From NCBI GenBank assembly GCA_013299105.1, contig JAAFJY010000006.1, positions 62,001-126,000 of the forward strand: a DNA stretch of 64,000 bases, written 5' to 3'. Position 1 is the first letter of the stretch. Each line of letters begins with the position of its first letter. Below the pieces are notes generated by a model. That model searched no databases. It saw only the letters and a program-made list of their open reading frames with translations, and was not told the DNA's origin. The position numbers and the translations under genes are program-made. Shown here in pieces: positions 1 to 7,786 of the stretch. Source of the DNA: Chitinophagales bacterium (GTDB lineage Bacteria; Bacteroidota; Bacteroidia; Chitinophagales; Saprospiraceae).

Positions 1-357
1 TTTTTGCTGGCCTGCGGGTACGGGGTTGAGTACGCCGCCCTCCACCATTTCGGTTTGATCCGAGGCAAATTGCAAGGTAATGGCCTTGATCAGGTCAAAA
101 TTCAGGGTATCTGAGTTGGTGTTCAGGCTGGCACTTTTCAGGCGAATGGTTTTGAGTTGGTCCAGATCGCTGCCATTTTCAGCTAAAAATGCCTCCAGGG
201 CTACTTCATAGTTGCCTTGTGCGGTGTTGGAACCCTCAAACAAAGGCCCTTCGGCTGCAATGGGCAGGTTTTCGATGCTGAAACTCAGGGTGCGAGATTT
301 GGAGCATCCTGAGAAAAACAGGACACCGCCAAGCAGGATTGATAGTGAAATTTTCAT
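1..357 (-). CDS. Lipoprotein, partial (3' end beyond the window)
   Basis: An open frame runs from an ATG at 355-357 on the minus strand to the window edge without a stop, giving 119 codons. The N-terminus is a lipoprotein signal: MK, then a hydrophobic stretch ending in LFFSGC with the lipobox cysteine at residue 18. The protein is therefore probably exported and lipid-anchored. The visible mature part (RTLSFSIENLPIAAEG and onward) is rich in polar and beta-prone residues. I recognise no family. Function unknown; the signal peptide is the only firm assignment. Confidence 0.75.
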   Translation of the reverse strand, partial: MKISLSILLGGVLFFSGCSKSRTLSFSIENLPIAAEGPLFEGSNTAQGNYEVALEAFLAENGSDLDQLKTIRLKSASLNTNSDTLNFDLIKAITLQFASDQTEMVEGGVLNPVPAGQQK

Positions 358-501
358 TGATAGTCGCTACGCTTTTGTTGATTCAACCTCGATTTTGTGA
401 AAATGTTCGTTGAAAAAATAAGGCCTCGGAGCCTGTGGCTACATTTGTGCATCCATCATTGGTGGTGCTTATCTATATTCGTAGAGAAAACCTAAGTGAC
501 A

Positions 502-867
502 ATGATCCAACTTTTTAATCTCAAAGAAAAATTCGCCCAGTTCCATGAGCATTGGACGCCCAAAATTGCAGGCGAACTGAATGGCCAGTACGTAAAACTG
601 GTCAAAGCCCAAGGCGAACTCATTTGGCACAGCCACGAAGATGAAGACGAGCTTTTCTGGATTCTGAAAGGCACCTTTTACATGGATTTTCGTGACCGCA
701 CAGTTACGCTCAATCCTGGCGACATCTTGATTGTGCCCAAGGGCGTAGAACACTTGCCCCGTACCGGAGAAGAAGAAGTGTGGCTGGTTTTGTTTGAACC
801 CAAAGCAACCAAACATACAGGTGAAATTGAGCACGAGCGCACGGTGAAAATGCAGGATTGGGTATAA
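502..867 (+). CDS. Cupin-domain protein
   Basis: Small single-domain beta-barrel protein of 121 residues. Cupin motif 1 is clear: G-E-L-I-W-H-S-H-E-D-E-D-E-L-F with two metal-ligand histidines and a glutamate, followed by ILKG. Cupin motif 2 is present as PGDILIVPKGVEHLP. It is probably a soluble metal-binding cupin; the substrate cannot be told from sequence. An in-frame GTG lies two codons upstream at 496, but ATG 502 (MIQLFNLKEKF) gives the usual cupin start. It stands alone, facing a large gene on the other strand. Confidence 0.85.
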   Translation: MIQLFNLKEKFAQFHEHWTPKIAGELNGQYVKLVKAQGELIWHSHEDEDELFWILKGTFYMDFRDRTVTLNPGDILIVPKGVEHLPRTGEEEVWLVLFEPKATKHTGEIEHERTVKMQDWV

Positions 868-1021
868 GGATAAAGGTTGAAAGGAAGAAACTGAAAGGAT
901 GTAAAAGCTCCGTTGATTTGGTCCACACCACATAAGTAATCCTGTAATCCTGCAAATTCTGATTTAGACAAAAAAAATCGCGTTGATCATGGGCTATTAT
1001 TTCGTTCGCGTTCCACTAATA

Positions 1022-1161
1022 TGAGCTAAAATAAGATGGACATCTTTGTTCTTGAGGTTTAGCAAAAAAAAGAACACAAATCCTTTCATCCAGTTGCTTA
1101 AACTGGTAGTGCTCTTTTTTCACTAAACCCAAACCTGTCCACCTTATTTTTTTACGCTCCC
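1022..1161 (-). repeat. Family A palindromic element, copy 1
   Basis: About 140 bp running from TGAGCTAAAATAAG to TTTTTTTACGCTCCC. The two halves are imperfect inverted copies (GAGGTTTAGCAAAAAAA against TTTTTTCACTAAACCC; ATAAGATGGAC against GTCCACCTTAT). It starts directly after the stop codon of the 1162-2817 gene with its GGGAGCG end facing that gene. Further copies lie at 22677, 46999 and 52673, and a terminal fragment at 23095. It could act as a 3' UTR hairpin or terminator. Confidence 0.8.
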
Positions 1162-2817
1162 CTAGTTAGCCTTCGCTTGCTCCAAACGCAGTAAAAAGCG
1201 CTCGCGTACTACTTCTTCAATGCGTTTGTTTTGGATTTTGCTCTCTACCCAGGCTTCAATGTCTAGGAAAACAAATGAGCGGCGTTCGTAGAGATCGTCT
1301 TTGAGCTCTTTGAGGCTATTGCGAAACTTTAGAAAATGTTTGATTCGCTCGTCAGGCGCTGCTCCTACGAGTTGGCGCAAAAAGGCAACGCTTATCAATT
1401 GTAATTTAGAGGGACCACCACTATTTTTGGATGATTCGTCTTTTTTACTGTCTTTTTTCTGCTTCATGATGGCCCGGTGGGCATTGTTCACCATGTATTC
1501 AAGTAAGTCGTAATTGCCCAGGTCGTAATGTGCCATGATGAAGAGCAGGTTAGCGTACACTTGCATGTCATCGCGCAGCACTTTACCAGGTTGGTTCAGT
1601 ATTTTGTTGAGGTATTCTACGGTCATACCAGGTTTGCCCGCGCCGAGGTACATCCAGGCGATTTTGAAATAAAAAATCTGGACTTTGTGGGGATCTAGTT
1701 GATGATCGTACTTTTTGATCCGTTTCAAGGTTTTGGGAATGGTCTCGTCCACACCTCGTGAAAAACTCCCTTCCAAAAAGTCGCGGTTGAAGCGGCCCTG
1801 GTGCACGAAAAGGAAAGAAAGTATCCTGGAATTGTGATTGATTTTGAGGTAGTTGTCTTTGCGGAAGTGTTCAAATTTTTCAAGATTTACATTGAACACT
1901 GGATAATCCCGCTGCAAAAAGGCCATGATCAGCAATTGGTGCATTCCAATCATGTACATGTCCACGTCCATTTCGATCATTTTGGGTTCCGCGTGGTAAA
2001 GTTCCACCCATTTTTCGCAGTATTCCTGGCATTTGGCATAATCCAACAAGAGGTAATAGTGCCAGTAATAAACCTGATAGAGGTAAATTTTTTGAAAAAA
2101 AGTATTGGCTGCATCATCACTACCTAAAGGAAAATCGGCTTTGAATTCTTTGATGATTTCGTCCCGATCAGCATCGTTCATGGCGTGACCGTGATTGATG
2201 AACTTTCGTTGCAACAAAAGCTTATAGTTAGATAACTGGGCAATATTGAGGTTGTTTTCGCCTTGGTTCTTGGCCCCTTTCATGAGTTCTTCCATGCGTT
2301 CGGTACTGCTGCGGGTAATGTGGCGAGATTCGATTTTTTTCTCAAACTCCACAATTTCCAATTGCAGCAGGTCATGGTTGATTTTTTCAGCCAGCACCTT
2401 GGCCTTGGCCAATAGTTTCAAAGATTGCAAATACAAACCCCGCCCGTAAAGAATGGAGGCATAGTCGATCCATTCACGCACTTGAATTTCCTCATTTTTA
2501 TGGATTTCCATCAAGCGTAGGCAAGTAAGGATGTGTTGATACAAATGGCGTTTTAGGTTAGAGAGCTGGCTTTTGCCACCATCATCCGAGCCATTGTCGC
2601 CATTTTCTTTGCCTTTTTCTATTTCTTTGAATTTACGAACCACGGTGTTTTCGTCGTAAACAGTTTGCTTTTCGAGCAAGTCGAAAAGCTGCATGAACTT
2701 GGCATCGTGTTCACCTTGACCCTGAATACGCTTGGTGTAAAGCCGGAAATTGCGCTTTTCCGCTTTACTAAGAGAACGAATCATTTCAAAAAGTTGATCG
2801 CCGTGAGAGATGGGCAT
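1162..2817 (-). CDS. Large helical protein of unknown function
   Basis: 551-residue soluble protein without signal peptide or membrane segment. It is almost wholly alpha-helical and rich in Tyr, Leu, Lys and Glu, with TPR-like spacing in the middle (YLQSLKLLAKAKVLAEKI; IAWMYLGAGKPGMTVEYLNKI). The N-terminus has a basic helix (SLSKAEKRNFRLYTKR) and residues about 70-82 form a Gly/Asn/Asp-rich linker. I do not recognise a named family; proteins of this style (long helical repeats, cytoplasmic) are common in Saprospirales genomes. ATG 2817 is the first start in the frame. A palindromic repeat follows the stop codon directly. Confidence 0.8.
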   Translation of the reverse strand: MPISHGDQLFEMIRSLSKAEKRNFRLYTKRIQGQGEHDAKFMQLFDLLEKQTVYDENTVVRKFKEIEKGKENGDNGSDDGGKSQLSNLKRHLYQHILTCLRLMEIHKNEEIQVREWIDYASILYGRGLYLQSLKLLAKAKVLAEKINHDLLQLEIVEFEKKIESRHITRSSTERMEELMKGAKNQGENNLNIAQLSNYKLLLQRKFINHGHAMNDADRDEIIKEFKADFPLGSDDAANTFFQKIYLYQVYYWHYYLLLDYAKCQEYCEKWVELYHAEPKMIEMDVDMYMIGMHQLLIMAFLQRDYPVFNVNLEKFEHFRKDNYLKINHNSRILSFLFVHQGRFNRDFLEGSFSRGVDETIPKTLKRIKKYDHQLDPHKVQIFYFKIAWMYLGAGKPGMTVEYLNKILNQPGKVLRDDMQVYANLLFIMAHYDLGNYDLLEYMVNNAHRAIMKQKKDSKKDESSKNSGGPSKLQLISVAFLRQLVGAAPDERIKHFLKFRNSLKELKDDLYERRSFVFLDIEAWVESKIQNKRIEEVVRERFLLRLEQAKAN

Positions 2818-3280
2818 AACATTGATTTTGACAATACAGCAAATACTGACATGGGCAATACTTGTTGTAAAAAACTGGCATTCAAGCCATTGATATTTTT
2901 TTTAGGCGATTTTATTTGGTCATAAAGCAGCGAAAATTCGCGTGCCTGGGCGTTTGGGGATCACATTTGGGGGCAAAATAAGCTATTTTTCCCTTAAAAA
3001 CAGCGCTATGTTTGTATTGTTCAAAAGCGATAAAGTACTTCAGAAATGGATTACCTAAAATCGTTGAGAGCAACAAATAAGGCAGTGGCAGCGGGGACCT
3101 AGAGAGTTTAAACTTCACTACCCAAGCCTTAACCACTTGACTGCAAATTTATGCAGTTTGTTTTTTGTTTGTTGATTTCTTGGACAGCAAATCTGGCAGA
3201 GTTGAAAAAGGACTGATAGTTTCCGCAAGTCCGAAGGATTGATCCTTCGGACTTTTGCTTTTTAGGGATTTTTGTCTACG

Positions 3281-3440
3281 TAACAACCCACAAATAAACC
3301 ATTCCAATTCGCAACTTCGTTGCTCCAATGTGGCCACGAATCTTTTTTGCCCCGCTTCGCGGGATGGGAACACGGATGAAACGGATTTTCACGGATTGCC
3401 AACATGATTTTGACCGTGATTTTGACCATCACGTTGACAT
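3281..3440 (-). repeat. Family D repeat, copy 1
   Basis: Begins with an AATAAACC-type terminus, carries the CCCCGCTTCGCGGG hairpin, then GGAACACGGATGAAACGG and alternating GATTTTGACC/GTGATTTTGACC strings. The second terminal inverted repeat is missing. Confidence 0.75.
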
Positions 3441-3508
3441 TTATTTCAATCCATACTCTGCTTAGGGCCACAGATTAAATAAAGTGGACAAGTTGATAAA
3501 GCCTTTTA

Positions 3509-3607
3509 ACCGCTTTGCGGCTTCAAGTTGGGAACACGGATGAAACGGATAAAACTGATTTTCACTGATTTCCAGCATGATTTTGACCATGATTTTGGCT
3601 ATAACAT
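3509..3607 (-). repeat. Family D repeat, copy 2 (partial)
   Basis: Contains the AACCGCTTTGCGGCTT hairpin, GGGAACACGGATGAAACGG, ACTGATTTTCACTGATT and CATGATTTTGACC. It lacks both terminal inverted repeats. Confidence 0.7.
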
Positions 3608-3838
3608 TGCCACGCAGAGGGCTAAATCAAAAGCCAAAGATGTCCACTTTGTTTCTTTTCTGTTCCTAACGTAAGTTCTGGGTGAAAAATGTTGTTTTTC
3701 AAATACTTGCAGTGTCTTGCAGAAGCAAAATGTTGAAAATTCGTCTCAACTTTCTCTCTTCTAGCATCACAACTTACTAATTTTTGTCAACGTATTTCAG
3801 GCAAGGACATTAATCATATCGAAAACTTCCACCCCCTA

Positions 3839-3942
3839 CCATATATATACACCCCCTGCTGCCTATATATACAAAACCTGGTGACACATAGACACTGCGT
3901 GTGTATATATAGCGCATATATGCGTCCCTATATATACAAAAC
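3839..3942. repeat. TATATATA tract with direct repeats and a palindrome
   Basis: A 16-bp direct repeat CCTATATATACAAAAC occurs at 3862-3877 and 3927-3942, exactly 65 bp apart. Between the two copies are GTGTATATATA and the perfect 12-bp palindrome CGCATATATGCG (3913-3924). A related CCATATATATACACCCC lies at 3839. This is downstream of the caspase-like gene. Function unknown. Confidence 0.7.
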
Positions 3943-4033
3943 TGCTGATGGCCATTGTACAATACCATTTTCAGGCCGCTGGTCCTGTGCTGAACGGCTT
4001 TTTTACTTTACAAAGGGTAAAAGGGTAAAAGCC

Positions 4034-6070
4034 CTAAAGGGCAAGGGTCCTGGCTAGGCGAAACCCCACATTGCTGCTGCGATCGTCCGGGGAGCCGTTG
4101 TCGCGATCCGCCACCCGGCAATCCTGCGGGTCGTTGAACCACGACCCGCCGCGCAAGACACGGCCGGAGCCTGTTTCCGGGCCGCGTGGATCATTACGGG
4201 GGCTTTTTTCGTAGTATTTTTCATCGAACCAATCCCAGCACCATTCGTTGACATTGCTACTCATTTCGTGCAGGCCAAAGCCATTGGGGCTGTCCAGACT
4301 GCCTACGGGTACGGTATTTTGGCGGTATTCCCCCACCAAGGAATAGTCTTTTTTTGTTTCCTTAATGGCTCTAAAATTAAGGTTTTGGGAGTTGGCGATG
4401 TCCTGGCCATGGCCAAAGCGGGTCTTTTTGCCATTGCCCATGCTGGCCGCGTATTCCCATTCGGCTTCGCTGGGCAAGCGAAAACCAAGGGCTTGCCAAT
4501 TGCATTGTGCCGGGTTTTGGGTTTGGTAAACGGCCTGTAAGCCTTGTGATGCACTCAACCAATTGCAATAGGCCAGGGCGTCATTCCAGCTCACGTGGAG
4601 CACCGGGTGATTGCCCTCGCTGGCGGGCCGGGTGCGCCCGTCCACGCCGCAGCGCCAGGTAACCCCAGGGGTCAATTCCCATTTGCCTTGCTTGGCATCC
4701 CAGAGGTAACTGCCGCCTTTTTGCTCGGCATCGGTGGCGTACTTGGTTTTTTCGATGAATTGGGCAAAATCAGCCCAGGTCACTGCGTATTTTGCCAGCA
4801 TGAAAGGGGCTATTTCTACTTCGTGTACGGGCTTTTCATCCTCATATTGATTGTCTCCAAAAGTATCTCCCATCATAAAAACGCCGCCGGGAATGCGGAC
4901 CATGTTCATGGCCTGGTCGATGGCAGCGTAGTCGGGAGTGGAGGGGATGATGATGTTGGGTGGAGGGATGACTTCAATGGCTGAGGCGGTGGCTTTTTGC
5001 TCTTTTTTCAAATCGCGTAATAATTGTAGCCTTTCCCTGGCTTCGACTACATGTGGGTTTTTGGGGTGTTTGGTGATGAACTTTATATACAGCTCAGGCA
5101 GATCCCGCAGGCGACAGTTTTGCCATTCTTGTTCTTCGCGCAGTTGTTCCAGCTTATGGGCGGCTTGTTCGGCCAAGGAGCTGTCAGAAAAGTCAAAAAG
5201 GAATTCCTCCAGTGCATCAATGTCCTCCCCAGCTTCGCGGAAGGCTTTTTCGTCGGGTTTTTCTTTTTCGATTTTTTGGAAAAAGAATTGGCCTGAAAAG
5301 TGCTGCTCAGTGCCATGCAAAACGGCGGAATACGCGGTTTGTTGGGCGTTCTCGGCCACGCGTTCTTCCACAAACTGGGCCAATTCGGCAAAAGAAAAGG
5401 TCTCTTTGTCGGGGTTTTGCAAAAACGTGAGCAGGGCTTTGGCAAAAGGGCTGTTGTCTTGGCGGTAGCCGTCGGCAACTTCTTCGAGCAGGCCGGAGGT
5501 GAGCACCCGGCGCGAAGGGCGGGCTTCGTTGCTGTTTTTGTAGTCGCCTTTGCCGCGTTTCACACAAACCGAGCCTGAAAAACAGGTGTCCAAAAATAAG
5601 GTGAGGTGATGGACCTGGATGGCGCTGAGGTGATCTCGAAAATTGCCGTGCTGTAGGCAGGTGCTGGCCAAATTGCCAAGTTTTCCATCGTGCGGAATAA
5701 AATACCCCAGCTTGGTGCGGGGATTGTAGTGCCCATGCCCGGAGAAATAAACGAGGAGGTTGTCGGCAACTTGGTTTTCGGCTTTGGGGTGGAATTGCTC
5801 GGCGATTTCGTCGAGTTTATCCAGGATATTGGCGCGGGTGGCTTCCTGGTCATAAAGTTGGTGGATGTGATCGGTCCTGAAACCGTAGTCTGCTTGCAGG
5901 ATGGCGACCAGGTCACGGGCGTCTTTACAGGCGTTGTTGAGTTTGCGGATGGCGGGGTCGGCGTACTGGTCGATGCCCACGATCAGCAGGTGGTTGTTGC
6001 GGGCGGGGTTGCTGCTCGCGGTCTTGTTGGGGCGGGTGATGAGTCCCTTGTTCTCTTGTTGTTTCGCCAT
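4034..6070 (-). CDS. Caspase-like peptidase fused to FGE-sulfatase (C-type-lectin-fold) domain
   Basis: 678-residue cytoplasmic fusion. The N-terminal domain (about 25-260) is a caspase/metacaspase peptidase (C14): the histidine is in VYFSGHGHYN (His112) and the cysteine in FLDTCFSGS (Cys163). A helical, charged linker (260-400) follows. The C-terminal domain (about 410-675) is an FGE/SUMF1 fold (MVRIPGGVFMMGD, NHPVLHVSWNDALAYCNWL, RLPSEAEWEYAA, GRVLRGGSWF, NVGFRLA). The last 40 residues carry a possible retroelement-diversified ligand-binding region (separate entry). ATG 6070 (MAKQQENKG) was preferred to an in-frame ATG at 6127, which would add 19 hydrophobic residues of no clear role. Inferred role: sensor-triggered protease in stress or defence. 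Caspase-FGE fusions are known as variable proteins in other phyla. Confidence 0.92.
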   Translation of the reverse strand: MAKQQENKGLITRPNKTASSNPARNNHLLIVGIDQYADPAIRKLNNACKDARDLVAILQADYGFRTDHIHQLYDQEATRANILDKLDEIAEQFHPKAENQVADNLLVYFSGHGHYNPRTKLGYFIPHDGKLGNLASTCLQHGNFRDHLSAIQVHHLTLFLDTCFSGSVCVKRGKGDYKNSNEARPSRRVLTSGLLEEVADGYRQDNSPFAKALLTFLQNPDKETFSFAELAQFVEERVAENAQQTAYSAVLHGTEQHFSGQFFFQKIEKEKPDEKAFREAGEDIDALEEFLFDFSDSSLAEQAAHKLEQLREEQEWQNCRLRDLPELYIKFITKHPKNPHVVEARERLQLLRDLKKEQKATASAIEVIPPPNIIIPSTPDYAAIDQAMNMVRIPGGVFMMGDTFGDNQYEDEKPVHEVEIAPFMLAKYAVTWADFAQFIEKTKYATDAEQKGGSYLWDAKQGKWELTPGVTWRCGVDGRTRPASEGNHPVLHVSWNDALAYCNWLSASQGLQAVYQTQNPAQCNWQALGFRLPSEAEWEYAASMGNGKKTRFGHGQDIANSQNLNFRAIKETKKDYSLVGEYRQNTVPVGSLDSPNGFGLHEMSSNVNEWCWDWFDEKYYEKSPRNDPRGPETGSGRVLRGGSWFNDPQDCRVADRDNGSPDDRSSNVGFRLARTLAL
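4037..4150 (-). other. Candidate DGR variable region (VR) in the FGE domain
   Basis: Read on the minus strand, the stretch after GGSW has 14 positions (4138 down to 4070) where lectin-fold variable proteins usually vary. All 14 are NNC or NNT codons: TTC AAC GAC, GAT, GAT, GAC AAC GGC TCC, GAC GAT, AGC AGC AAT. Each can be derived from an AAY codon by changes at adenines only. The constant codons between them (CCG, TGC CGG GTG GCG, CGC, GTG GGG TTT CGC) are nearly free of adenine. This is the signature of adenine mutagenesis by a diversity-generating retroelement. No reverse transcriptase or template repeat is visible in this window, so the element would have to act in trans. Confidence 0.55.
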
Positions 6071-6151
6071 GAAAAACGGGCAATGGGTTGTTTTTGCAAG
6101 GATAAGAAAAAATGGTGAGAAATGCAAAAGGAGGGATTTTTGACCTGCGAC

Positions 6152-6197
6152 TTGCGTGGTAATGAAAAAATCCGTATCTTTGCGAGCGATTACTCGC
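6152..6197 (+). promoter_or_regulatory. Promoter and operator of the TetR gene
   Basis: TTG at 6152-6154, a 20-bp spacer and TATCTTTG at 6175-6182 match the Bacteroidota sigma-70 promoter. The palindromic operator GCGAGCGATTACTCGC (6182-6197) starts at the last base of the -7 element and covers the expected start of transcription. Near-identical DNA precedes the next gene (6887-6902), which suggests autoregulation by the encoded TetR protein. Confidence 0.75.
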
Positions 6198-6203
6198 TTT
6201 TGT

Positions 6204-6812
6204 ATGACCGAAAAGAAAGAGCAGATTTTACAGGCCGCTTTGCGCCTTTTTGCCCAACAGGGTTACGATGCCACGCCAACCAGCCAAATTGCGAGGGAGG
6301 CAGGGGTATCGGAAGGGGGCATGTTTAGGCATTTCCCAAACAAGGAAGCGCTGATGCAAGCGGTTTTGGACATTGGGCACGAGAAAGTGAATGCCCATGT
6401 GGATTCAATTTTGAGTCAGCAGGACCCACGTGGCTTATTGAGCAGCTTGATTGAATTACCGCAGTTGTTGATCCAGCACGAGCCTGAGTTTTGGTCCGTG
6501 CAAATGTCTTTGAAATGGCAAGGCAAATTCAAAGGCAAGTGGCAGGAACCACCTTACAACGCGGCTTTGATGGCGGCGGCAATACAGGCTTTTGCCCAAT
6601 TGGGCTACACTGATCCGCAAGCCGAAGCCTTGTTGTTGTTCACGACCCTCGAAGGCTGGAGCAATGTGTTGGTGGCGCAATTGCCGCGTTTACAAGACCC
6701 AAATGGGGCAGGGCCAGCGCAGGCCAATCTGCAATCCATTGCCCAACTCTTATTGGCTAAATATGGATTGACCAGCATTGCAGCCGAATCAGGCTTATCC
6801 ACGCCTGAATGA
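6204..6812 (+). CDS. TetR/AcrR-family transcriptional regulator
   Basis: 202 residues. The N-terminal TetR DNA-binding domain is clear: EQILQAALRLFAQQGYDATPTSQIAREAGVSEGGMFRHFPNKEALMQAVLDI (recognition helix around GVSEGGMFRHF). A helical ligand-binding domain follows, with Trp-rich segments. An in-frame ATG at 6156 lies inside the promoter, so the start at 6204 (MTEKKEQILQ) is preferred; this implies a leader of only about 15 nt. The operator at 6182-6197 recurs before the following SDR gene, so the regulator probably controls itself and that enzyme. Ligand unknown. Confidence 0.92.
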   Translation: MTEKKEQILQAALRLFAQQGYDATPTSQIAREAGVSEGGMFRHFPNKEALMQAVLDIGHEKVNAHVDSILSQQDPRGLLSSLIELPQLLIQHEPEFWSVQMSLKWQGKFKGKWQEPPYNAALMAAAIQAFAQLGYTDPQAEALLLFTTLEGWSNVLVAQLPRLQDPNGAGPAQANLQSIAQLLLAKYGLTSIAAESGLSTPE

Positions 6813-6886
6813 TGGGATACATGCACTACGCATAAATACGCATGAAACCTCTGCCCGAAAGCGGAGGTAATTTTTTAACCAAAATT

Positions 6887-6902
6887 GCGAGCGAGTACTC
6901 GC
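6887..6902 (+). promoter_or_regulatory. TetR operator in front of the SDR gene
   Basis: GCGAGCGAGTACTCGC, containing the perfect 12-bp palindrome GCGAGTACTCGC. It differs from the operator at 6182-6197 at a single position and ends 17 bp before ATG 6920. Confidence 0.75.
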
Positions 6903-6919
6903 ATTTATTCACAAAAACA

Positions 6920-7774
6920 ATGAAAAAAACTGCCTTGATCACGGGCGCATCAACGGGGATTGGCCGCGCAACAGCAATTGAAATGGCCCAAAATGGCTAT
7001 CAAACCCTCGCCGGGGTGCGCAACGAGCGCGACCGCCAAAGCTTGTTGGATGAAAAAATCGAAGGGTTGGAGCCCATCATTTTAGATATTACCCAAGCCG
7101 AGCACATCCAGCAATTGGCCGCAGACCTCAGCAAGCGCCTGAAAAATGAAGGTTTGGCCGCTTTGGTCAACAATGCCGGGATCAACTACATCATGCCCTT
7201 TGAACTTTCAGAAGAACAAAAAGTCCGCCAACTGATGGAGGTAAACTTTTTTGGCATGGTGAACTTGAGCAAAGCCTTGTTGCCGCTTTTGCAGCAGTAT
7301 GGCAAAAAGGATCCCAAGGGGGCCAAAATCATCAATGTAGGCTCCATTGGCAGTGCCATTGGCATTCCTTGGGAGTTCAGTTACCACGCTTCCAAGTTTG
7401 CGGTATTGGGCATGAGCCAATCGCTGCGCTTTGAACTGGAAGCGCTCAACATCAAAGTGGTTTGTGTGATGCCTGGCGGGGTCAAAACCCCCTTTTTCAG
7501 AAAATCTGGCGAAGAAACCCAAGCCGCCAAAGGCTTGATTCAGGGTGAAAACGCGGAGTATTATGCCAAAAACGTGAGCCAGATGTGGGACAATGCCCTC
7601 AATTTTGAGCGCTTTGCCACCGCCCCTGAAAAAGTAGCCCTGCGGATTCGCCGTGCAATTGAACAGCAAAATCCACGACTCCGCCTAGTCATTGGCCTCG
7701 ACGCCAAGATCATCAATTTTTTAGTTTGGATGGGCTGGACGGGATTGTTGAAGGGGCAGTTTGTGAAGCGATAG
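6920..7774 (+). CDS. Short-chain dehydrogenase/reductase (SDR)
   Basis: 284 residues, classical SDR fold. The NAD(P) site is TALITGASTGIGRATA at the N-terminus, NNAG is present (VNNAGINYI), the catalytic serine is in NVGSIGSAIG, and the YxxxK pair is YHASK. The C-terminal region resembles steroid/retinol-dehydrogenase-like SDRs, but the substrate is not predictable. The start at 6920 (MKKTALITG) is chosen because the longer frame from 6842 would run through the operator. It lies 107 bp behind the tetR-like gene on the same strand and is probably its regulatory target. Its stop is 12 bp from the convergent gene's stop. Confidence 0.93.
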   Translation: MKKTALITGASTGIGRATAIEMAQNGYQTLAGVRNERDRQSLLDEKIEGLEPIILDITQAEHIQQLAADLSKRLKNEGLAALVNNAGINYIMPFELSEEQKVRQLMEVNFFGMVNLSKALLPLLQQYGKKDPKGAKIINVGSIGSAIGIPWEFSYHASKFAVLGMSQSLRFELEALNIKVVCVMPGGVKTPFFRKSGEETQAAKGLIQGENAEYYAKNVSQMWDNALNFERFATAPEKVALRIRRAIEQQNPRLRLVIGLDAKIINFLVWMGWTGLLKGQFVKR

Positions 7775-7786
7775 TGGTGCATCCCT

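Larger units (their letters stand above)
2818..4033. other. 1.2-kb intergenic region made of repeats
   Basis: No convincing gene. Open frames here lack coding character. The region holds two D-family repeats (3281-3440 and 3509-3607), a short inverted repeat around 3225-3255 (AGTCCGAAGGATT/AATCCTTCGGACT type), and an AT-alternating tract at 3839-3942. Confidence 0.7.

Noticed and set aside
2912-3136. 74-codon minus-strand frame upstream of the 551-residue protein gene
   Set aside because: No signal peptide, family motif or promoter; composition is that of non-coding AT-rich DNA.
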